From Fidelibacterota bacterium REDSEA-S14_B6 (GTDB lineage: Bacteria; Fidelibacterota; Marinisomatia; Marinisomatales; S15-B10), in NCBI GenBank assembly GCA_001626655.1, contig LUOC01000001.1, positions 1 to 6,954 of the forward strand: a stretch of 6,954 bases of DNA. The letters run 5' to 3'. The notes under the pieces were generated by a model that worked only from the letters and a program-made list of their open reading frames with translations, did not search any database and had not been told where the DNA came from. Below are positions 1 through 5,024 of this stretch, piece after piece (the stretch's first letter is position 1; every line of letters starts with the position of its first letter). The position numbers were made by a program, and so were the translations under genes.

Positions 1-873
1 CGACATGATATTGAGGATTGCCACAAGAGCCACGAGGGCAAAGACGACTGTTATGGGATACTTCTGAAGAGAGAGCCAGGCGAAGAGGTTCCTGTGGCGC
101 TCCTCCCACGTGGACGGAAGAAGAGGGTAATTGAGAGCTTCATCCAGCACGCCGGCGACGGCATCGGTATCGTCCAGACCATCGAGGGAAAGGATTTCGC
201 CTGTGATCAAATCCCTGTAATTGAAGAGCCTCTGCGCGGCATCCAGATTGATATAGACAATCGATTCATCATATTCGTTCAACCCCGTCTCATAGATGCC
301 TTTGATCTCGAACTGGCCGATTCTCGGGGCGCGCCCCGGTTTCCCCAAGGAAGAGAGGTCCATGAGCGTCATCCGGTCGCCGATCTCTGTACCAAGGTTT
401 TCCGCTAAGGCTGCCCCGATGATGATCCCCGACCGCCGGCTGTCCGCACCGTCGAGATCGAACTCGCCCTCGACGATATTTTTCCATGTCCCGATCACCG
501 TCCGGGATGCTTCTCCATCGAAAGCTTCGACGAAAACAGCTTCAGCCCTTCCCCGAACTCGGGCCGTCGCGGCATGGTTGATGTAAGGAAGCCTCCCGGA
601 AATCTGCGGTGTTGCTGCCACGATGGAATCGAGCTGCGGCTGTGACTCAGCCACTGGATCGCTGAGGAATCCCTTCACACGAATGTGACCATCAAAACTG
701 ATGATCTTTTCCTGAACCTCCCGCTCGAATCCGTTGAGAATCCCCAAGGTAAGAATCAGGACGGCGATGCCGATGGCCAGCCCCGCGATGGAGAGGTAGC
801 TGACGAGGGATATAAAACTGAGGTTATGTCCCGAGCTTAGGTGACGGCGGGCAATTGAGGAGAGGAGCCTCAT
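1..873 (-). CDS. LolC/LolE-type lipoprotein-releasing ABC transporter permease (FtsX/MacB-like), C-terminus off the window
   Basis: This is an inner-membrane permease of the family that, with a LolD-type ATPase, extracts lipoproteins from the inner membrane for transfer to the outer membrane. The frame is open for 291 codons from ATG at 873 to the window edge without a stop. Residues 22-45 form a hydrophobic helix followed by LNGFERE (46-52), the usual LolC/E pattern of first helix plus NGFE. Residues 50-260 form a periplasmic MacB-type core domain with 'GDRMTLM' and 'IYETGLNEYD'. Residues 263-291 (NLFAWLSLQKYP, then a hydrophobic run ending ILNIMS) match the start of the second helix. Full-length members have about 400 residues and four helices, so about 110 residues are missing. 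The start lies 2 bases after the lysS stop and has only a weak ribosome-binding sequence, suggesting translational coupling. LolC and LolE cannot be separated from this part, and a generic FtsX-like permease is a weaker alternative. Confidence 0.88.
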   Translation of the reverse strand, partial: MRLLSSIARRHLSSGHNLSFISLVSYLSIAGLAIGIAVLILTLGILNGFEREVQEKIISFDGHIRVKGFLSDPVAESQPQLDSIVAATPQISGRLPYINHAATARVRGRAEAVFVEAFDGEASRTVIGTWKNIVEGEFDLDGADSRRSGIIIGAALAENLGTEIGDRMTLMDLSSLGKPGRAPRIGQFEIKGIYETGLNEYDESIVYINLDAAQRLFNYRDLITGEILSLDGLDDTDAVAGVLDEALNYPLLPSTWEERHRNLFAWLSLQKYPITVVFALVALVAILNIMS

Positions 874-1274
874 CGCTACTCATCGTCTTGCGGTCGCATG
901 GCTGGAAAGAGGATAACATCCTTGATGTTTGTCTTTCCGATAAGGAGCATGGTCAGCCGGTCGATGCCGATGCCGACCCCGCCGGTGGGCGGCATGCCGA
1001 TCTCCATCGATTGCAGATAATCTTCATCGAGCGATTGCGCCTCTTCATCGCCCCGCTCCCTCAATTCAACTTGCGCTTCGAACCGTCGTCTCTGATCGAC
1101 AGGATCATTCAGTTCACTGAAAGCGTTGGCCAGTTCGGCCCCTCCCACAAACAGTTCGAACCGTTCCACGATCGACTCGTCACCATCCCTTCGCATCTTT
1201 GCCAGTGGAGAGATAACCTTCGGATAATCGGTCACGAAAGTGGGCGCCATCAGATTCGGTTCAACCAGATCGCG

Positions 1275-1282
1275 CATGAGTA
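1275..1282 (-). other. Second lysS deletion junction (between motifs 2 and 3)
   Basis: On the minus strand D-L-L-T-K-Y ends at 1280, is followed by two bases (TC), and the sequence then resumes in another frame at 1277 with M-R-D-L-V-E-P-N-L. In other class II LysRS proteins the K-Y position and the E/V-x-E-P-x-L position are separated by roughly 40-47 residues, a helical region in the catalytic domain. That region is absent. The phase change again implies a loss of 3n+1 bases, so the two deletions do not compensate each other. Confidence 0.8.
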
Positions 1283-1702
1283 CTTCGTGAGCAGATCCAT
1301 GTAGCTCGAACGTTCAAACTGTTTACTCAAGTCGATGCTCCCGCCTTCCACCTCCAGCTTGGTAACACCCACCGCTTCCGCCGCGGTACGGATGAGTGAC
1401 TCCACGAAGTCCATCAGAAAGTGATAATCGACGTACGCTTTGTAGAACTCGAGCATGGTGAATTCGGGATTGTGGTTACGATCCATCCCTTCATTGCGAA
1501 ACACTTTCGAGATCTCGTACACACCATCAAATCCGCCGGCGATCAGCCGTTTGAGGTATAACTCGTCGGCGATTCTCAGATAGAGCGTCTGGTCGAGAGC
1601 ATTGTGTTTGGTGACGAAAGGCCGCGCAAATGCTCCGCCATAGAGCGGTTGTAAAACGGGCGTTTCTACTTCAACGAAGCCCTCGTCGTCAAGGAATCTC
1701 CG

Positions 1703-1707
1703 AATCG
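1703..1707 (-). other. First lysS deletion junction (upstream of and into motif 1)
   Basis: On the minus strand the codons for K-D-K-E-Q-R-Y-R end at 1705, and the codons for I-R-R-F-L-D-D-E begin at 1705-1703, two bases out of phase. In the family these two stretches are separated by about 25 residues (RYR, then QRYLDL..., then an R-x-x-I helix leading into IRxF). The visible sequence therefore lacks about 75 bases plus one, a length of the form 3n+1. The loss removes the start of motif 1, which builds the class II dimer interface. Confidence 0.82.
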
Positions 1708-2191
1708 GTAGCGCTGTTCCTTGTCCTTGAAAGCGTGATAAACTTCGCCGTCCTTCTCTTTCCCTCCCGGAAGGGGACGGATACTCTTCGAAAGGAGCTG
1801 AAGCTTTGCACAACTGACGCTCATCTCGTCAGTCTTTGTCCTGAAAACAGTGCCGCTCACACCGACGATGTCACCGATGTCCAACAACTTGAACATGGCA
1901 TAGGACTCTTCGCCGACCTCATCACGTTTGATGTAAACCTGAATCCTGCCGTCCTGATCCTGAACGTGAAAGAAAGATGCTTTCCCCATCTTCCGGAGGG
2001 AGACGATTCGTCCGGCAATGGTGACTGGGGAGTCGGCCAGATCATCAAAGTTTTCGAAAATCTCGCCTGAATGGTGGGAGACATCAAACTGATAGGGATA
2101 GGGATTGACCCCCATCTCTCGAAGTTTTTCCAGCTTCTCCAACCGGAAGTCCATAATCTGCTTCAAACTTTGCGTTCTATCAGAAGACACT

Positions 2192-3323
2192 CTAACTCTC
2201 CGCCATTTCAGCCTTCGATTTACCAGTCGCTGACATCAGTAGATACGCCTTGATGAACTCATCCAGATCGCCGTCCATCACCCTCTTGCCGTCCCCCACT
2301 TCAACTTTGGTCCGGTGATCTTTTACCATGGTGTAGGGGTGAAAAACGTAGGAGCGAATCTGGCTCCCCCAGCCGATATCTGTCTTCTTGCTCTCGAGTT
2401 CCTTGATGGATTCCGCCTGCTCCTCGAGATATTTTTGGTACAGATTCGCCTTGAGAATTTTCATGGCGCTTGCTTTGTTCTTGTGCTGCGATCTTTCGTT
2501 TTGACACTGAACAACAATGCCGGTCGGATTGTGCGTAATTCTAACCGCCGAGTCCGTCTTATTTACATGCTGGCCGCCGGCGCCGCTGGCGCGATAGGTA
2601 TCGATCCGGAGGTCGTCAGGCTTGATCTCCACCTCAATCTCCTCATCAGTGGATGGGTAAACAAAGACCGAAGCAAAGGAGGTGTGGCGCCGATTGGAAG
2701 CGTCGAAAGGTGATATTCGAACAAGCCTGTGAACACCCACTTCCGCCTTGAGCAGTCCGTAAGCATACTCGCCCTTGACCTCGATGGTGATATCTTTAAT
2801 ACCGGTCTCATCTCCGGGCTGAAAATCGATGACTGAGCTCGAAAAACCTGTCCGTTCGATCCATCTGTCGTACATCCTGTAGAGCATCTCAGCCCAGTCC
2901 TGCGATTCAGTCCCGCCGGCGCCGGGGTGGATCGTAAGAATGGCGTCGCTCTCGTCTTCCGCGTCCCCCAGCATCAGCCTCAGTTCCAGATCGTCAACGA
3001 TTCTTTGGAAGGCCTTTAGTTCAGATTGAAGCTCCTCCTTCGATGACGAATCTTCTTCCTCCTCTAGAAAGGTGAGCAGCACCTCGCAGTCGTCCCGCTT
3101 CCGCTGAGCCCCATCCCACAGCTCCAGTTCCTTCTCGATCATCGAAATCCTCTTAAGGGTTGACTGTGCTGTGGACGAATTATTCCAAAAGTCTTCACGG
3201 ACGGTCTTCGCCTTCAGCTCGGTAAGTTTCGTTTCCGAAGATGAAAGGTCAAAGATACCCCCGAAGATCGCCGTATCGGCCATCGAGTGTATGAAAAGTT
3301 TCTCGTAGTTCTGAAATGTCCAT
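2192..3323 (-). CDS. prfB: Peptide chain release factor 2 (RF2), expressed by +1 programmed frameshift
   Basis: RF2 recognises UGA and UAA stop codons on the ribosome and triggers peptide release. The real start is ATG at 3323. It is the only ATG, GTG or TTG after the in-frame TAA upstream. Frame 0 gives 24 codons (MDISELRETFHTLDGRYGDL, then RGYL) and meets UGA at 3251-3249. A +1 slip at CUUUGA continues with GAC (3250-3248) and 351 more codons to TAG at 2192, giving 376 residues, close to the E. coli length of 365. In the full protein the RF2 anticodon-like tripeptide SPF is at 204-206 and the catalytic GGQ is at 249-251 within SGAGGQHVNK. QCQNERSQHKNK and DIGWGSQIRSY are also RF2 signatures. 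The residue before SGAGGQ is Ala, as in most bacteria. The N-terminal third is a charged coiled-coil domain. There is no strong ribosome-binding site before ATG. lysS follows after 1 base. An apparent ATG at 3283 in the shifted frame is not the start. Confidence 0.95.
2198..2201 (-). promoter_or_regulatory. Ribosome-binding site for lysS, inside the end of prfB
   Basis: GGAG on the minus strand lies 7 bases before GTG at 2190 and overlaps the last codons of prfB. It supports the GTG start over the next methionine (residue 13) and suggests that lysS translation was coupled to prfB termination. Confidence 0.6.
3248..3262 (-). promoter_or_regulatory. Programmed +1 frameshift site of prfB
   Basis: The minus strand reads GGGGGTATCTTTGAC. 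The parts are a Shine-Dalgarno-like GGGGG (3262-3258), a 3-base spacer TAT, the slippery codon CTT (3254-3252), the in-frame stop TGA (3251-3249) and a following C. From established knowledge, the internal purine run pairs with 16S rRNA and the slow UGA-C context promotes a slip of peptidyl-tRNA-Leu from CUU to UUU. When RF2 is scarce the ribosome slips and makes more RF2, an autoregulatory loop. The 15-base core is identical to the E. coli site as I recall it. UGA is codon 25 here. Confidence 0.95.
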
Positions 3324-3370
3324 GACGCTAAAACTCGGGGGCGAAATTACGGTCGTACACCGTTAACTCG

Positions 3371-4144
3371 CTACTCACCGGAACTGACAAAGAGGTTTTC
3401 ATCAAGAAAGCGCTTGAGGGAATACTGATCAAGGTTTAGCTGAAAGACGCCGTTCACTGCCACAGAAATCCGTTTTTTCTCTTCCGACACCACGATAGCG
3501 ATGACGTCCGTCTCCTCACTGATCCCGAGAGCGGCACGGTGGCGTGTCCCCATTTCAGGATCGACCATATCACTCTCCGTCAGCGGCAGGATACACTGGG
3601 CCGCTTCGATAATGTTGTTCTGAATAATCACGGCGCCGTCATGGAGCGGGGACTGAGGATTGAAGATGGATACAAGGAGGGGCGAACTCACTTCCGCTTT
3701 GACGGGCGTTCCCGCCTCTTTGATGTTCTTCAGGCCCGTGTCCCGCTGGAGAACGATGATGGCGCCCCACCCCCGCTCCTGCATCTGAATCGACGCCTTG
3801 ACCACCGCATCGATGGTAGAAGAACTGCCGACCCTGAACAGTCGCTGGAAGAACCTAGTCGTGCCGACGTAGATCAGGAGGCGTCGAAGCTCCGGCTGGA
3901 ACAGGATAACAAATGCCACCACCCACACTGTCTGAACCTGATCAACAATCCACGTCATTCCACTCATGCCGATCGCACGGAAAACGAACGACGACAGCAG
4001 AATGATGATGAGACCGACCAGCATCTGTCCCGCCCGTGTACCTCTGAAGTAGGTGTAGAGCTTGATGAACAGCCACGTCACGAGGAGGATATCCACAATG
4101 TCGAGGACGGTAATCGTGAGAAAGCCGATCTTGAACAGAGTCAC
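3371..4144 (-). CDS. cdaA: Diadenylate cyclase, CdaA/DacA type (c-di-AMP synthesis), membrane-bound
   Basis: This enzyme condenses two ATP into the second messenger cyclic di-AMP, which controls potassium and osmolyte balance and envelope stress in many bacteria. Three hydrophobic helices at about residues 10-30, 40-60 and 63-83 are followed by a linker and a DisA_N cyclase domain (about 100-250). The domain carries the catalytic motifs DGA (169-171, within SPLHDGAVII) and GTRHRAA (199-205), plus VVSEE (218-222). At 257 residues it is a normal length for CdaA. The start is GTG at 4144, overlapping the folP stop as GTGA. A GGAG ribosome-binding site lies 7 bases upstream, so translation is probably coupled to folP. 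No CdaR-type regulator or glmM is next to it, unlike in Firmicutes. Pairing with folP is, from memory, common in Bacteroidetes-like genomes. One small oddity is SEEKKRIS where SEETG-x-IS is usual. Confidence 0.94.
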   Translation of the reverse strand: MTLFKIGFLTITVLDIVDILLVTWLFIKLYTYFRGTRAGQMLVGLIIILLSSFVFRAIGMSGMTWIVDQVQTVWVVAFVILFQPELRRLLIYVGTTRFFQRLFRVGSSSTIDAVVKASIQMQERGWGAIIVLQRDTGLKNIKEAGTPVKAEVSSPLLVSIFNPQSPLHDGAVIIQNNIIEAAQCILPLTESDMVDPEMGTRHRAALGISEETDVIAIVVSEEKKRISVAVNGVFQLNLDQYSLKRFLDENLFVSSGE

Positions 4145-4980
4145 GCCTCAGCTCCAATTCGGTGGATCGAATCGGCGATTGTTACCACACGCTTCATCTC
4201 TTTCACATCGTGGACGCGAACAATGTCAGCGCCGTTAAGTACCGCGGCAGTTACCGATGCCGACGTCCCTTCAAGTCGCTCACTCTCTGGAAGGTCGAGC
4301 GTCATTCCGATAAACGATTTCCGCGACGGCCCCACCATGAGAGGCAGACCGAGGTCGGAGAACCGACGCAGATCGCGAAGGATAGTAAAGTTGTGAACCG
4401 GTGACTTTCCGAATCCGATCCCGGGATCGAGAATCAGTCTGCTCCGCTCTATCCCCGACGATGTCGCGTACTCAATCCTCTCCTCGAAAAAAGTGTTGAT
4501 TTCGGCCGTCACATCGCCGTAGTCCGGCGCACACTGCATATCCCGGGGAGTCCCCTTCATGTGCATCAGGACAACTTGCGCCTTACACTTTTCGGCGACA
4601 GCCGCCATAGATTCGTCGAATCGGAGAGCGGAAATGTCGTTAATGATGGAAGCGCCCAGTACAAGGCACGCTTCCGCCACCGCTGATTTATACGTATCGA
4701 CGGAAATGGGGACAGAAATCTGAGGCGTCAGTTCTTGCAGAACCGGAAGGAGTCGCGCAATCTCTTGCTCTGCCGTGACCGGCTCGGCGCCGGGGCGTGA
4801 CGACTCACCGCCCATATCGAGAATGTCCGCCCCTTCTTCCACCATTTGGAGCGCTCGGTCCACCGCCGCCTTCGGTGAAAGAAACTCACCCCCATCAGAG
4901 AAGGAGTCCGGTGTAACATTCAGGATGCCCATGATGAGCGTCCGCTCTTCGTTTAACAGTTCGTCGAAGGTTTTTGGCAT
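4141..4980 (-). CDS. folP: Dihydropteroate synthase (DHPS)
   Basis: DHPS joins p-aminobenzoate to 6-hydroxymethyl-7,8-dihydropterin diphosphate to give dihydropteroate, a cytoplasmic step in folate synthesis and the target of sulfonamides. The protein is a TIM barrel with every family landmark in order (numbered from ATG 4980): loop 1 NVTPDSFSDGG (21-31), loop 2 GGESSRPGA (57-65), SVDT with Asp95, Asn114-Asp115 in IINDIS, MHMKGTPRDMQ (139-149), DPGIGFGK (185-192), GPSRKSFIG with Lys221, and the phosphate-binding RVHDV (255-259). The length is 279 residues, normal for the family. I prefer ATG 4980 to the in-frame GTG at 4989 because GGAG at 4992-4989 overlaps that GTG and sits 8 bases before the ATG. 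The stop TGA overlaps the next gene's start. The 44-base gap from ftsH holds no promoter I can defend. Confidence 0.96.
   Translation of the reverse strand: MPKTFDELLNEERTLIMGILNVTPDSFSDGGEFLSPKAAVDRALQMVEEGADILDMGGESSRPGAEPVTAEQEIARLLPVLQELTPQISVPISVDTYKSAVAEACLVLGASIINDISALRFDESMAAVAEKCKAQVVLMHMKGTPRDMQCAPDYGDVTAEINTFFEERIEYATSSGIERSRLILDPGIGFGKSPVHNFTILRDLRRFSDLGLPLMVGPSRKSFIGMTLDLPESERLEGTSASVTAAVLNGADIVRVHDVKEMKRVVTIADSIHRIGAEA
4152..4155 (-). promoter_or_regulatory. Ribosome-binding site for the diadenylate cyclase gene
   Basis: GGAG on the minus strand, inside the 3' end of folP, lies 7 bases before GTG at 4144. It settles the choice of the overlapping GTG as start, since no ATG exists near the N-terminus of the first helix. 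Confidence 0.6.
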
Positions 4981-4988
4981 GGAGGCCA

Positions 4989-4992
4989 CTCC
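4989..4992 (-). promoter_or_regulatory. Ribosome-binding site that decides the folP start
   Basis: GGAG on the minus strand lies 8 bases before ATG 4980. It overlaps the alternative GTG at 4989-4987, making that upstream codon an unlikely start. A 5-base stem (4991-4995 with 5000-5004, 4-base loop) includes part of this site. Confidence 0.55.
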
Positions 4993-5024
4993 ACTAGCGA
5001 GTGGTGTTGTCGGAGTATAAGTCG

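Larger units (their letters stand above)
876..2190 (-). pseudogene. lysS: lysyl-tRNA synthetase, class II, broken by two frame-shifting deletions
   Basis: Class II LysRS charges tRNA-Lys with lysine in the cytoplasm. The sequence is collinear with the family but lies in three frames. Segment 1 (2190 to about 1705, 162 residues) carries the N-terminal helix and OB-fold anticodon-binding domain and ends at KDKEQRYR. Segment 2 (about 1705-1280, 142 residues) starts within motif 1 (IRRFLDDEGFVEVETP) and holds ARPFVTKHNALD, YLRIADELYLKRL and motif 2 (FRNEGMDRNHNPEFTMLE). Segment 3 (1277-876, 133 residues) holds EPNLMAPTFVTDYP, ELNDPVDQRRRF, motif 3 (GIGIDRL, about 954-983) and the C-terminal VILFPAMRP. 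The total is about 437 residues against the usual 490-505, so about 65 are missing, split between the two junctions. A ribosome starting at GTG 2190 would stop at 1666 after 174 residues. GTG is preferred because GGAG lies 7 bases upstream and the prfB stop ends 1 base before. There are no other stops or losses, so the damage is recent or is a sequence error. Confidence 0.9.

Noticed and set aside
855..1304. Plus-strand open frame of 149 codons opposite lysS segment 3
   Set aside because: The minus strand encodes LysRS motif 3 here. The plus-strand product has no recognisable features.
1630..2070. Plus-strand open frame of 146 codons opposite the OB-fold part of lysS
   Set aside because: It is antisense to clearly conserved LysRS sequence and is explained as a shadow. 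I considered it as a possible insertion explaining the first junction, but the junction is a loss, not a gain, of sequence.
3281..3283. ATG at 3283 in the shifted frame as the prfB start
   Set aside because: ATG 3323 plus the canonical frameshift site gives an N-terminus resembling other RF2 proteins. The residues from 3283 to 3251 read in the shifted frame are out of phase with the real product.
3349..3363. Inverted repeat ACGGT/ACCGT between the cyclase gene and prfB as a terminator
   Set aside because: The stem is only 5 bases with a 5-base loop and no T-run follows on the minus strand. The gap is 47 bases within a co-directional cluster, so termination is unlikely.
3539..4396. Open frame of 285 codons on the plus strand
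   Set aside because: It lies antisense to both folP and the diadenylate cyclase gene, which have complete conserved motifs. Its translation is rich in Arg, His and Asp with no recognisable domain, as expected for a shadow frame.
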